64,000 nt of DNA, from NCBI GenBank assembly GCA_036159515.1, contig JAYYEV010000043.1, forward strand, positions 10,995 to 74,994, read 5' to 3'. The notes under the pieces are model-generated. The model had not been told where the DNA came from, did not search any database, and saw only the letters and a list, made by a program, of their open reading frames with translations. This document shows, piece by piece, positions 1 through 8,945 of this stretch. The stretch's first letter is position 1; every line of letters starts with the position of its first letter. The translations under genes and the position numbers were made by a program. The stretch is from GCA-002727735 sp036159515 (GTDB taxonomy: Bacteria; Bacteroidota; Bacteroidia; Flavobacteriales_D; Parvicellaceae).

Positions 1-3000
1 TAGCTCTGTCAATTTTAGTAATAGACTTTGAATAAACAATTTCTCCTAATGAGTTGGTGATTTCAATCTGACCATTGTTTACATTTTGATCATCAATTTT
101 TAGAGTGGCAACTTCTTGAGCAGGATTAGGAAATACCATTAATGATGCATTTTCAATGTCTTTGTTTTCAATTCCTGTTGAGCTTGGAATAGCTTCTGCA
201 GATTGTACAATTTCTTTTGAAGCATCATCCTGAATCCAAACTACAACACCTAGGTTGCTAAAGTCCTCCACTGAGTGACTGCTAGAGTGATCAATTGGAG
301 AATTTGCATCAGGGGGTAACACATAACTTCCTTGGAAAGTGTAAGAGAAGTTTTCATTTACAGGAACTCCGTCTTGTAGTGGACTTAATGAAAATCCACT
401 AGATCCAGGAACCATTTTTTTCATCACATAACCAAATTGGGTTTCCCCATTACTGCCCACATTGTTGTATGTCATATATTCAAAAATGGCAACATACAAA
501 GTCAATGAATTGGTGAAATCTCCCAATGGATTAATGTTTACGTTAATATCAACGGTTTGGTTGTCAACTGTAAAAAAGGAGGATAACTCTACAAAAGCAG
601 GAATGGCCAATACATCATCCATAACCTGTGCAGAAAGAGCACTTGAATTGTCCTGCCAGTAGTTTCCATCTACTACTAAATCAGGAACCGCATTTACACT
701 GTAGTAACCTCTTCTATCTCCTCCTTCTTGAGTATAATACGGGTCTCCCGAACCTGGCCACGACATTTGATATTTTAGAATAGAATATTGGTCCAGAGCA
801 TAGTTGGAAGTCACAGATGTTATGTTTTGGTTACCAGCTACGCAAGGGCCACAGGTAGAACTCGTAAATGCTTCAAGCATTGGTCTTTTCAATGTGGCGT
901 TGTCATAAATAGTTACAGTAGCATATGCAGTGTCATTGGAATTATTCATATCGTTGGTGGAATTAATATTGCTAGCCCACACGGCAATATCATAGGTTCC
1001 TGCCGCAGTTGGGCTCCAACTTGTGCCATGATTAAATGAATGAATATCTCCAGTGCCAAGATTTAGTCCAGAAACTGATTCTGTTACTGGTGTTCCCCCA
1101 TCTATTGCGTAATTGATATCCATAGAAGTTACGGTATTAAGCCCCATATTTTGAAGTTCCCCTGAAACTACAAATGGTCCATTCGCTAGAATCAATGTTG
1201 GAGAAGTAGTAACGGCCATACCAGACATATCTATGGTTGAGGGGGTTGTGCACGTTAACGTTGCTTCAATGGGTATATAAGGGCCACCTACACCATCTAC
1301 ACAGTTCCAAGTCCCGTCTCCATCGATATACATGGTAATCGTACCAGTAGTAGATAATACCGATACACCAGAATGATCGCCATCGGCATCATACAGTAAA
1401 TTCCCTGAATTTCCTACTCCGTCATATATTTGGAGATTATCATACCCAACTTCTGTTTCTCCAGCAGTAATATTTAGCGTAATGAAATCACCTGGAGTAG
1501 AAGCTACGGCTGTGAAAACTGTAAATGCACCTGCGCCATAGCAATAGGGGCCAAAGTTATCTCCACACGTTGGAGGAGTTGAAAAACTAATGGGGCCTTG
1601 CCAATTACTCAAATCTCCATTTCCACAATCGGCCTGAACATAAAATTCATAATCAGTTTGCGATGATAATCCAGTGGCTGAATAGGATGTAGAAGTAACC
1701 GTAGCTGAGGTCCCAGAACCAAGTGTGAAACCTGCTGCTCCGTATTCAACGTTCCATGAAGGTTCGCTTCCTCCTGGAGTCCATGTAAAATCAGCACCCG
1801 TTGCTGACAAGTTACTAATTACAACATTAGTAGGCTTGATACATGAAGGGGCTTCTCTAATTTCAAAATGATCTATAGCTATATCTCCCCAGTATTGAAT
1901 TCCACTCCCATCGTCTCCTACATAGGCAGTAATTTTAAATTCTACAGACCCTGAAAAAGAAGATAGATCTACAAATTCTTCAACCCATTGGTCTCCCTGG
2001 TCTCCAGATTTACTAAATACATTAGTGTAAGATGTGCCTCCATTTGAGGATGCATCAATTTTTAACTCAGCAATAGAAGCACCAAACATATGGCTATAAA
2101 ACTTTAGTTGAGGTATGGTAAGTGCACTTAGGTCTATTGCTGGGGTATGTAAAATTGCACTGTCACCAGGAGCTCTTGGTGCAGAAGTTTCTATGTAAAT
2201 GTAGTTTCCTCCACCAGTTATGTCATCACTAGGCCCAGTTGGATTTGAGGGAGTAGTACCCGCATTAAGAGTCCAATCAAAAACATCATTTTGATCTTGA
2301 ATCCAACACGGAGCCATGCCAGGGTCAAAAGTTTCAAGATAAGGTGCGTTACCAGGACAAGTAGAAACGGTAATAGGTCCAGCAAAATTACTTAATCCGT
2401 TTCCAGAAGCTTGGCAATCTGATTGCACATAAAAATCATACATGGTATAGGAAGTTAATCCAGAAATGGTTGCTGTAGTGGTCGTTGATGTTGAAGTTGA
2501 TCCACTCCCTTGAGTAAATCCGGATGTTCCATATTCAATGGTGTAAGAACCTGCATTAGGCCCTGCAGACCAAGAAAGGTCAACTGAACTAGAAGTGGTT
2601 CCGGTAATCGAAACTCCATATGGATCTAAGCAGGCAGGAGGTGCACATGTTGAGTTAGAAACTCCAGACCATATCGGACCATCGTTACCAGAATTTGTTG
2701 GGTATGGACCATAGGACCCGACCGTGCTGCCGTCAGGAGCAGTTATGGTGTAAGTAATTTCGGTATCCCATGTTCCAGAAACAAAATCAAAACTTACGTT
2801 ATCCCCTGTATAAGTACTGATGGAGTCCATTGCGCTACTCCCTCCAGCTGGAACGCTAAAACTGGTTATTAATACGCTGTTAATTGATACATTGATTTGA
2901 GCACCATTCCAACCATCACCGTATGAATCCTGCATGTCAACAACATAATGACATTGAGAAAAAGAAAGTTGATAGGTTAAAAATGTGAATAGTAGAAGTA

Positions 3001-3013
3001 TTGTTTTTTTCAT
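1..3013 (-). CDS. Secreted multidomain T9SS substrate with Omp28-like thioredoxin domain (C-terminus beyond window)
   Basis: The frame is open from the ATG at 3013 to the left edge (about 1,004 codons), so the C-terminus is missing. A signal peptide ends SFS|QCHY. Domains read in order: a DSYGDGWNG motif (residues 29-37), fibronectin III (about 125-210), a MAM-like domain (about 224-384), a second fibronectin III (about 388-475), a CUB-like segment (about 480-590), an Ig/CARDB-like segment (about 593-704), then an Omp28-type thioredoxin-fold region with CGPC at 721-724, and the start of a type A T9SS sorting domain (PNPAQEVATL near 959). Such proteins cross the outer membrane by T9SS and are attached to the surface or released. 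The ligand or substrate cannot be read from the sequence. The gene stands alone, downstream of tRNA-Arg on the same strand. Confidence 0.88.
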   Translation of the reverse strand, partial: MKKTILLLFTFLTYQLSFSQCHYVVDMQDSYGDGWNGAQINVSINSVLITSFSVPAGGSSAMDSISTYTGDNVSFDFVSGTWDTEITYTITAPDGSTVGSYGPYPTNSGNDGPIWSGVSNSTCAPPACLDPYGVSITGTTSSSVDLSWSAGPNAGSYTIEYGTSGFTQGSGSTSTSTTTTATISGLTSYTMYDFYVQSDCQASGNGLSNFAGPITVSTCPGNAPYLETFDPGMAPCWIQDQNDVFDWTLNAGTTPSNPTGPSDDITGGGNYIYIETSAPRAPGDSAILHTPAIDLSALTIPQLKFYSHMFGASIAELKIDASSNGGTSYTNVFSKSGDQGDQWVEEFVDLSSFSGSVEFKITAYVGDDGSGIQYWGDIAIDHFEIREAPSCIKPTNVVISNLSATGADFTWTPGGSEPSWNVEYGAAGFTLGSGTSATVTSTSYSATGLSSQTDYEFYVQADCGNGDLSNWQGPISFSTPPTCGDNFGPYCYGAGAFTVFTAVASTPGDFITLNITAGETEVGYDNLQIYDGVGNSGNLLYDADGDHSGVSVLSTTGTITMYIDGDGTWNCVDGVGGPYIPIEATLTCTTPSTIDMSGMAVTTSPTLILANGPFVVSGELQNMGLNTVTSMDINYAIDGGTPVTESVSGLNLGTGDIHSFNHGTSWSPTAAGTYDIAVWASNINSTNDMNNSNDTAYATVTIYDNATLKRPMLEAFTSSTCGPCVAGNQNITSVTSNYALDQYSILKYQMSWPGSGDPYYTQEGGDRRGYYSVNAVPDLVVDGNYWQDNSSALSAQVMDDVLAIPAFVELSSFFTVDNQTVDINVNINPLGDFTNSLTLYVAIFEYMTYNNVGSNGETQFGYVMKKMVPGSSGFSLSPLQDGVPVNENFSYTFQGSYVLPPDANSPIDHSSSHSVEDFSNLGVVVWIQDDASKEIVQSAEAIPSSTGIENKDIENASLMVFPNPAQEVATLKIDDQNVNNGQIEITNSLGEIVYSKSITKIDRA

Positions 3014-3085
3014 GGTTTACATATTTTAACACAATTTAGTATATATTTTGATATTATAAAAGGAGACAAAGCAAAAGCTTTGGAG

Positions 3086-3115
3086 AAAAAAATAGGTTAC
3101 AGATGCAACCTATTT
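3086..3115 (-). terminator. Rho-independent terminator after tRNA-Arg
   Basis: Read on the minus strand, a 9-bp stem (AAATAGGTT with AACCTATTT, 3115-3107 and 3098-3090) with an 8-base loop is followed by a run of seven T (3092-3086). It lies 8 bases past the tRNA 3' end, so it terminates tRNA-Arg before the secreted-protein gene. Confidence 0.85.
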
Positions 3116-3122
3116 TAAATAG

Positions 3123-3196
3123 TGACCCCGGCAGGATTCAAACCTGCAACCGCTGGAGCCGAAATCCAGTGCTCTATTCAGTTGAGCTACGAGGCC
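3123..3196 (-). tRNA. tRNA-Arg (anticodon TCG)
   Basis: A 74-nt cloverleaf on the minus strand. Acceptor arms GGCCTCG and CGGGGTC pair (two G-T wobbles), the anticodon stem is CTGGA/TCCAG around loop TTTCGGC, so the anticodon is TCG (3162-3160), reading CGA and probably other CGN codons. The T arm is GCAGG-TTTGAAT-CCTGC. The CCA end is not encoded. Confidence 0.95.
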
Positions 3197-3202
3197 ATAA
3201 CA

Positions 3203-3210
3203 CAAAAGTA
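3203..3210 (-). promoter_or_regulatory. Candidate -7 box (TACTTTTG) for tRNA-Arg
   Basis: TACTTTTG fits the Bacteroidota -7 consensus TAnnTTTG and ends 6 bases before the mature tRNA 5' end, so the precursor would have almost no 5' leader. No clear -33 TTG is seen. It is back to back with the porZ box. Confidence 0.5.
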
Positions 3211-3227
3211 GAATTATTTTATCATAA

Positions 3228-3235
3228 TAATTTTG
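3228..3235 (+). promoter_or_regulatory. Candidate -7 box (TAATTTTG) for porZ
   Basis: TAATTTTG matches TAnnTTTG and lies 21 bases before the GTG start of porZ, giving an expected leader of about 15 nt. There is no convincing -33 element, so support is the box and its position only. Confidence 0.45.
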
Positions 3236-3256
3236 ATTTTATTTAGTTTGTAGCCT

Positions 3257-5590
3257 GTGAGTAAATTAAATAGCATATTTCTTTTTTTATGTATTTACAT
3301 TCAATGTAATAATCCTTTTTTTGCTCAAAGCTACTTTTCGGTAGAAACATGGAGAGATCATTTACCTTACTCAAATGCCACAGAAATTTCAAAAGTAGGT
3401 GATCTTATTTACGCTTCAACTCCTCATTCTTTAGTTGAGCTAAATACAAATACCAATGAAATTACTCGTTTTTCGAAGGTGAATGGACTTAGTGAAACAG
3501 GAATTGCCCAAATAGTGGGTAGTGACCGATATAATACGTTAGTAATAGGTTATAATTCTAGTAATATAGATTTAATTAAAGATGGTGAAATTATAAACAT
3601 TTCAGCTATTCTAAACAGCAACTTAATTGGTGATAAAACGATAAATGAATTGTACGTTTATGAACAGTTTGTTTTCATTTGTACTGGATTTGGAATAGTG
3701 GTAATAGATCTCATTAGAGAAGAGGTTAATGACACTTATATAATAGGTCAAAACAATACGCAATTGAAAGTGAAAGACATCCACATTTCTTCAGATTCTA
3801 TATTTGCATTAACAGACTTAGGTATTCTTGCTGCTAATCGGAATTCCAACTTTCTTTCAGATTTTAATAATTGGAATTTAATATCGCAATCTCCATCTGG
3901 AAATATCGAAAGACTTGAATCAATAGAAGATGATTTCTTAGCGTTTGGAAATCAAAATATAATATATAGCTATAATGGCCAGTGGCAAACTATTATGAAT
4001 CGACCTAGTGAAGAATTAAGAAACGTAAGATATGTTGATCAAAAATTAGTAGTTGCTACATCCTCTTATGTGACCCTTTATGAATCGGATTTAACGGCAC
4101 TACAAGACACTTCAGCACTATTTTATGCGCTAAACGGAGTTACGGGCATAACTCCAAATGACTTTTACATTACAACAGACTATTATTGGTTAGCGGATGA
4201 AAAAAGAGGGTTTCATCGCTTAACTGACAATTTTAATGCACAAGAAATTGCAAACAGTGGCCCATTCACTAACGAAGCGTTTCACCTTTCCTGTGAAAAT
4301 GATCATTTATTTGTGTCTGCAGGTAGGGTAGACGGAACTAATTGGAATAAAACGTTCAATTGGCATGGGATATATGCCTATGATCAAAATGAATGGATGA
4401 TGTATAATCAGATTACAATTCCTGCAATGGAGCAAGACATTGATACGGTTTCTGATATTCTCTCAGTAACACCCCACTTAATTAATGAAAATGAATTTTT
4501 TGCTTCGTCATATGGGGGTGGATTACTGCATTTTCGTGATGGGCAGCTGATAGATAGATATTCTTATTATAATTCATCATTACAGCCAAGAATAGGGCAA
4601 AATAGTAACGTATTGGTTTCGTCATCAGCATTTGATTCACAAGGGAATTTATGGGTTTCTAACCCTTATACGAATTCACCGTTGTCTGTGTTGACACCTG
4701 ATGGTGAATGGCAATCATTTTATTGTGGAAACCAAGCAGCAGATAAGTTGTGTACAAGTCTTACAGTGGATAACCAGTATGGTTATGTGTGGATGATTAT
4801 TAAAGGATTAGGATTAGTTGTTTACGATTATAATCAAACCCCTCTTGATGATTCCGATGATGAGTATGCATTGGTTACTACGGCTAGTGGAAATGGTTCG
4901 CTTCCAAGTTCTTATGTAAATACCGTAGCTATTGATTTAGATGGAGTGATTTGGATTGGAACAGATAACGGACCTGTTCAATTCTACAGCTCTTACCCCA
5001 TTTTTAATGAGTCAAATTATAATGCTCAAAGAATACTGATTGAAGATAATGGTACTATTCAATATTTGCTTGAAAGTCAGATCATTAATGACATTGAAGT
5101 TGATGGTGCTAATCGAAAATGGATTGCAACAAACGGTGGAGGTTTATTTTTAATGTCCGAAGATGGAACAAATACAATCTATTCATTTTCATCATTGAAC
5201 AGCCCTTTGTACAGTGATCAAGTCAATGCGCTTGCTTTAAATCATAAAACAGGCGAGGTTTACATTGCTTCTGAAGATGGTATACAAGGGTTTAAATCTT
5301 CAGCTACCGAATCCTATCTTTCTTTTCAATCTTTAGAAGCCTATCCTAACCCTGTTAGAGAAAATTATTTTGGAAATATCGCCATAAAAGGAATGATGAC
5401 TAATTCTGAGGTAAAGGTAACAGATGCCAACGGTACATTGATAAGTAACTTAATTTCTGATGGTGGTCAGGCCGTTTGGAATGGAAAAAATTTAGAAAAT
5501 GAATTCGTTCCTTCTGGAGTATATTATTTTTTTGCTACCTCACAAGATGGGTATAGTAAGGCAAAAGGAAAAGTGTTAATCATCAGGTAG
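3257..5590 (+). CDS. porZ: PorZ-like T9SS component (beta-propeller protein)
   Basis: 777 aa. GTG is the only usable start: an in-frame TAG lies two codons upstream and the signal peptide follows directly, ending FFA|QSYF. The opening after the signal peptide (WRDHLPYSNATEI) is characteristic of PorZ, followed by two-component-regulator-type propeller blades (for example NRKWIATNGGGLF near 618-631), and a C-terminal domain starting PNPVRENYFG that resembles a T9SS sorting domain ending in KGKVLIIR. PorZ is a surface subunit of the T9SS attachment complex with PorU, PorV and PorQ, delivering anionic lipopolysaccharide to the sortase in Porphyromonas; that role is known for the family, not shown here. 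Length matches the family. The cvpA-holB-ricT-gldH cluster follows after 75 bases. Confidence 0.85.
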   Translation: MSKLNSIFLFLCIYIQCNNPFFAQSYFSVETWRDHLPYSNATEISKVGDLIYASTPHSLVELNTNTNEITRFSKVNGLSETGIAQIVGSDRYNTLVIGYNSSNIDLIKDGEIINISAILNSNLIGDKTINELYVYEQFVFICTGFGIVVIDLIREEVNDTYIIGQNNTQLKVKDIHISSDSIFALTDLGILAANRNSNFLSDFNNWNLISQSPSGNIERLESIEDDFLAFGNQNIIYSYNGQWQTIMNRPSEELRNVRYVDQKLVVATSSYVTLYESDLTALQDTSALFYALNGVTGITPNDFYITTDYYWLADEKRGFHRLTDNFNAQEIANSGPFTNEAFHLSCENDHLFVSAGRVDGTNWNKTFNWHGIYAYDQNEWMMYNQITIPAMEQDIDTVSDILSVTPHLINENEFFASSYGGGLLHFRDGQLIDRYSYYNSSLQPRIGQNSNVLVSSSAFDSQGNLWVSNPYTNSPLSVLTPDGEWQSFYCGNQAADKLCTSLTVDNQYGYVWMIIKGLGLVVYDYNQTPLDDSDDEYALVTTASGNGSLPSSYVNTVAIDLDGVIWIGTDNGPVQFYSSYPIFNESNYNAQRILIEDNGTIQYLLESQIINDIEVDGANRKWIATNGGGLFLMSEDGTNTIYSFSSLNSPLYSDQVNALALNHKTGEVYIASEDGIQGFKSSATESYLSFQSLEAYPNPVRENYFGNIAIKGMMTNSEVKVTDANGTLISNLISDGGQAVWNGKNLENEFVPSGVYYFFATSQDGYSKAKGKVLIIR

Positions 5591-5652
5591 TTTTATACTT
5601 AGGGTTGTGAATATTTATTGGAGAAGTAAAAAATCAAATAAATAATAACGCA

Positions 5653-5660
5653 TAGTTTTG
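5653..5660 (+). promoter_or_regulatory. Candidate -7 box (TAGTTTTG) directly before cvpA
   Basis: TAGTTTTG fits TAnnTTTG and ends only 5 bases before the cvpA ATG at 5666. If used, the transcript would be leaderless or nearly so. No -33 TTG is present at the expected distance. Confidence 0.4.
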
Positions 5661-5665
5661 ATTGT

Positions 5666-6196
5666 ATGTGGTTAGATGTAGTAATTGCTTTACCTATACT
5701 TTGGGGAATTTATAACGGATATCAAAAAGGACTTATTTCTCAAGTTCTTGGAATAATAAGCTTAGCTATTGGAATTTATTTGGGGATTTACCATGGAGAT
5801 TTAGTCTTTTTTTTGTTAGAAGGTAAAGTTTCAGACACCTACATACCCATTATCTCTTTTGCCATCATTTTCTTAGCTACAGTAGCGCTGGGAATTTTAC
5901 TTTCTAAAGTCATTGAAAAAATGCTAGCCTTTATTCAATTAAAACAATTAAATAAAATAGGAGGAATTGTATTTGGAGTGCTAAAAGTGCTTCTTTTTTT
6001 GTTGGCCGGAATATATTTTTTTGAAAAGTGGGATACCAAAAATAGCATCATAAAGAGTGAAACAAAAAATGAATCGGTTTTATTTCCATTACTAGTTGAA
6101 ACCTCATCCATTATTTTACCGGAGTTAAATAATAAAGAAATACTAAATATTACAGAATCACTTCAACAAGAAAATGTCTTAAATCTAGAAGATTAG
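5666..6196 (+). CDS. CvpA family inner-membrane protein
   Basis: 176 aa with four hydrophobic segments (about 5-22, 29-48, 60-80 and 101-120), followed by a soluble tail. The N-terminal WLDVVIALPILWGIYNGYQKG and the placement of glycines in the helices are typical of the CvpA/colicin V production family. Members sit in the inner membrane; in enterobacteria CvpA is linked to envelope stress and colicin export, but the biochemical activity is unknown. It heads the run cvpA-holB-ricT-gldH-aminotransferase (13-base gap to holB), so co-transcription is likely. The family call is firm; the function is not. Confidence 0.82.
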   Translation: MWLDVVIALPILWGIYNGYQKGLISQVLGIISLAIGIYLGIYHGDLVFFLLEGKVSDTYIPIISFAIIFLATVALGILLSKVIEKMLAFIQLKQLNKIGGIVFGVLKVLLFLLAGIYFFEKWDTKNSIIKSETKNESVLFPLLVETSSIILPELNNKEILNITESLQQENVLNLED

Positions 6197-6209
6197 TTAC
6201 ATTTGAGAT

Positions 6210-7334
6210 GTGTTTTTTGAAAACGATAACGCACATCTGCAAATAAAAACTCAACTCGTACAGTTGTATAAAACCAATAGAGTTCCACATGCTTTATTAT
6301 TTAGTGGTATGGAAGGTTCAGGTCATTTTCAGTTGGCCATGTTTTTTGCAAAAACCTTGCTTTGTAAAGAAGTTATTAGTGGCCCATGTAATCAATGTAC
6401 TTCTTGTAAAAAAATAGATAATTTTAATCACCCTGATCTTCATTTTTCATTTCCTATTCACCTTTCCAAATCAGAAAAATCAGAGGTATCGGATGATCAT
6501 ATAGTTGGTTTTTCTAAAATGCTAAAAGAATATCATTGTATAGGAAAACAGGTTTGGTATGCTAAAATGGGGAACGAAAATAAACAAGGTGTTATTGGAG
6601 TTAAAGAAGGACAGGAGATCATAAAAAAGTTGCAGTTAAAATCTTATGAAGGCGGGAAAAAGCTATTGATTATTTGGCTCCCAGAGTTAATGAACGTTCA
6701 AGCAGCTAATAAACTGCTAAAGCTCATAGAAGAACCCCCTGAAAAAACAAATTTGATTTTTGTTTCAGATCGTTCTGAGCAACTACTACAAACCATTTCT
6801 TCTAGATTACAACAAATTAAAGTTCCTCCTTTTGAAAATAGTTTTGTGAGTATGTATTTACAGTCTCATTTTGATGTAGAAGAAAGTGAGGCTAAAATGC
6901 TTTCAAAAAGTGCTGGAGGAAACCTACATAAGGCTATATATAAGCACCTTAACAATGAAAAAAGTCAAGAATTCTTAGCTCAGTTTGTCCAATGGATGAG
7001 GTTATGTTATTCAAGAAATATTTCAGACACTATAGATTGGGTTAATGATTTCTCTAAAAAAGGAAGAGAAACAAATAAAGAGTTTCTTAAATATGCGTTG
7101 GAATTATTTAGACAGTGTATTACAAATCATTACATGGTGTCCATGGACGGATTAAGCCCTGAAGAAGAACAATTTTTAATAAAGTTCAAACCTTTTATAA
7201 ATCATAACAATATCATTGAATTGAATAAGGTTATAAATGAGGCTTATTATCATGTGGAAAGAAATGCTAATATTAAAATTCTTATGTTAGATGTCTCACT
7301 GCATTTATATAAATTGATCAGAAATTCGAAATGA
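6210..7334 (+). CDS. holB: DNA polymerase III delta' subunit
   Basis: 374 aa. GTG start; an in-frame TGA lies two codons upstream, so no earlier start is possible. The AAA+ clamp-loader fold is visible: a P-loop-like GMEGSGHF (33-40), a four-cysteine zinc module (Cys52, 60, 63, 66), and a segment NKLLKLIEEPPEKTNLIFV followed by SSRLQQIKVPPF, the delta' equivalents of the Walker B/sensor and SRC regions. The P-loop lacks its lysine (His39), as expected for delta', which is a non-ATPase subunit of the loader. It works with tau/gamma and delta to load the beta clamp. It is followed by ricT after 10 bases, a neighbour arrangement common in this phylum. Confidence 0.9.
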   Translation: MFFENDNAHLQIKTQLVQLYKTNRVPHALLFSGMEGSGHFQLAMFFAKTLLCKEVISGPCNQCTSCKKIDNFNHPDLHFSFPIHLSKSEKSEVSDDHIVGFSKMLKEYHCIGKQVWYAKMGNENKQGVIGVKEGQEIIKKLQLKSYEGGKKLLIIWLPELMNVQAANKLLKLIEEPPEKTNLIFVSDRSEQLLQTISSRLQQIKVPPFENSFVSMYLQSHFDVEESEAKMLSKSAGGNLHKAIYKHLNNEKSQEFLAQFVQWMRLCYSRNISDTIDWVNDFSKKGRETNKEFLKYALELFRQCITNHYMVSMDGLSPEEEQFLIKFKPFINHNNIIELNKVINEAYYHVERNANIKILMLDVSLHLYKLIRNSK

Positions 7335-7344
7335 ATTCAAAAAG

Positions 7345-8466
7345 TTGAATTGTTCTACCTGTAAAAATAAAGGAATTCCAAAGGGTTGTAAGGGAAATGG
7401 CTCATGTTTCACCAATGGGTGTAACCAACGGTCAGTATATAATTGGCTGTCTGATTTCGATGCGTTACTACCCGCGCAACAAACAGTAGTAGAATTAAGT
7501 TATAAAAATGGCAGAAAAGATTTTGGTTCAAATGTCAATAAATTAACCTTACAAGTGGGTGATTTAGTATTGATAAGTAATTCTTATGGAAAGGATATGG
7601 GAACGGTAAGTTTAACTGGGGAATTAGTACAGTTTCAAATTAAACGTAAAAAGGCAGAAAAGATATTTAACAAGTTCCCAGAAATTATTCGAAAAGCAAA
7701 TAAAGAAGATATAATAGCTTGGAAAGAGGTTAGAGAAAAAGAAGATGATTATATGCGAAAGGCTAGAATAATGGCTATAGATTTAGGTCTAAAAATGAAA
7801 ATTAGTGATGCTGAAATACAGGCAGATGGTAAAAAAATAACATTTTATTATACGGCAGATAACAGAGTTGACTTTCGTAATCTTTTAAAAAAATGGATAG
7901 AAGATTTCAGCATTAAAGTAGAAATGAAACAGGTTGGTCACAGACAAGAATCTGCCAGACTAGGAGGAATTGGTTCATGTGGAAGAGAACTTTGTTGCTC
8001 TACATGGATGACTGATTTTAGATCGGTCACTACAAAGGCAGCCAGGTATCAGCAATTAGCACTAAATCCTCAAAAGCTAGCAGGTCAATGTGGTAAGCTA
8101 AAGTGTTGTTTAAATTTTGAATTAGATCAATATATAGAATTGATGAATACTTTTCCTTCTGCTAAAAGAAAGTTGATTTCTAAAGCGGAAAAAGGTATCC
8201 ATGTAAAAACAGATGTATTTCGAAAAACGATGTGGTATGTCATTAAAAACCAAGACACCAAGATTTCTAATGTGGTTAATTTTCATGTGGATGAAATCAA
8301 AGCGTTACATGAAAAGATGGATAATGGGGAATCCATAAATACATTAAAAAATATGGAAGTAGATTCAACTTTTAGTGCACATTCCAATTCTATCCTAACG
8401 GACGATATTAACCGATTTAATAAGAGGTTTAAAAAGAGAAATAGATTAAAAAATAGAAAGAAATGA
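7345..8466 (+). CDS. ricT: RicT/YaaT-like PSP1 C-terminal domain protein
   Basis: 373 aa. Probable TTG start, chosen because it gives the family N-terminus MNCSTCKNK and no ATG or GTG precedes it in frame. The N-terminal part is cysteine-rich (CSTCKNKG, CKGNGSCFTNGC), then the PSP1 domain follows with GSCGRELCC (about 211-219) and CGKLKCCLNFE (about 250-260). In Bacillus, RicT forms an iron-sulfur complex with RicA and RicF that affects RNA processing and development; those partners are not in this window and the Bacteroidota role is unclear. The stop overlaps the gldH start by 4 bases (ATGA), so the two are translationally coupled. Confidence 0.85.
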   Translation: MNCSTCKNKGIPKGCKGNGSCFTNGCNQRSVYNWLSDFDALLPAQQTVVELSYKNGRKDFGSNVNKLTLQVGDLVLISNSYGKDMGTVSLTGELVQFQIKRKKAEKIFNKFPEIIRKANKEDIIAWKEVREKEDDYMRKARIMAIDLGLKMKISDAEIQADGKKITFYYTADNRVDFRNLLKKWIEDFSIKVEMKQVGHRQESARLGGIGSCGRELCCSTWMTDFRSVTTKAARYQQLALNPQKLAGQCGKLKCCLNFELDQYIELMNTFPSAKRKLISKAEKGIHVKTDVFRKTMWYVIKNQDTKISNVVNFHVDEIKALHEKMDNGESINTLKNMEVDSTFSAHSNSILTDDINRFNKRFKKRNRLKNRKK

Positions 8467-8945
8467 AAAAATTGAGTCTACTAGCCTATACACTGTCTCT
8501 TTTGCTAACAAATATCAGTTGTAAAAATGATAATTTATTATATACTTCTTTTCAAGAAATTAAAGATACTACTTGGTCATTTAAAGATAGTGTGTTTTTT
8601 AATTGGGAAATTGAAGACACTACCAAGTCATACTCTATTCAATTGAACATACGTCATACTACGTCCTATAAATGGGCTAATATTTTTCTTTTTTCGGATC
8701 TAGTTTTCCCAAATGATAAAGCAAGAAGAGACACATTTGAATTTTATTTTTCGGATGATTATGGTCATTGGACTGGTGATAAATCAGGATTATTAGTTAA
8801 ACATAAATTCCCTCTTTATGAAAGAGTTAAATTTCCCATGAAAGGAGTCTATAAGCTCAATTTAAATCAAGCGATGCGAGATACTCAGCTAGTAGATTTA
8901 ATGAATATAGGGATCGAAGTTTACACTAATCCAGTGTTAAAATAA
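8463..8945 (+). CDS. gldH: Gliding motility lipoprotein GldH
   Basis: 160 aa. A lipoprotein signal peptide ends in the lipobox TNISC (Cys20 or 21), followed by features of GldH: a short beta-rich domain with TSYKWANIFLF, DTFEFYF and a DDYGHWTGDKSG segment. GldH is needed for gliding in Flavobacterium johnsoniae and is linked to T9SS-dependent motility; its mechanism is unknown. Here it overlaps ricT upstream and the aminotransferase downstream (TAATG, 1 base). Its presence makes gliding possible but does not prove it, since non-gliding Bacteroidota also retain T9SS parts. Confidence 0.85.
   Translation: MKKLSLLAYTLSLLLTNISCKNDNLLYTSFQEIKDTTWSFKDSVFFNWEIEDTTKSYSIQLNIRHTTSYKWANIFLFSDLVFPNDKARRDTFEFYFSDDYGHWTGDKSGLLVKHKFPLYERVKFPMKGVYKLNLNQAMRDTQLVDLMNIGIEVYTNPVLK

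Noticed and set aside
462..1039. Open frames on the plus strand within the secreted multidomain gene
   Set aside because: They lie antisense to a 3-kb frame with signal peptide, FN3, MAM, CUB and Omp28-like domains; their sequences show no family features.
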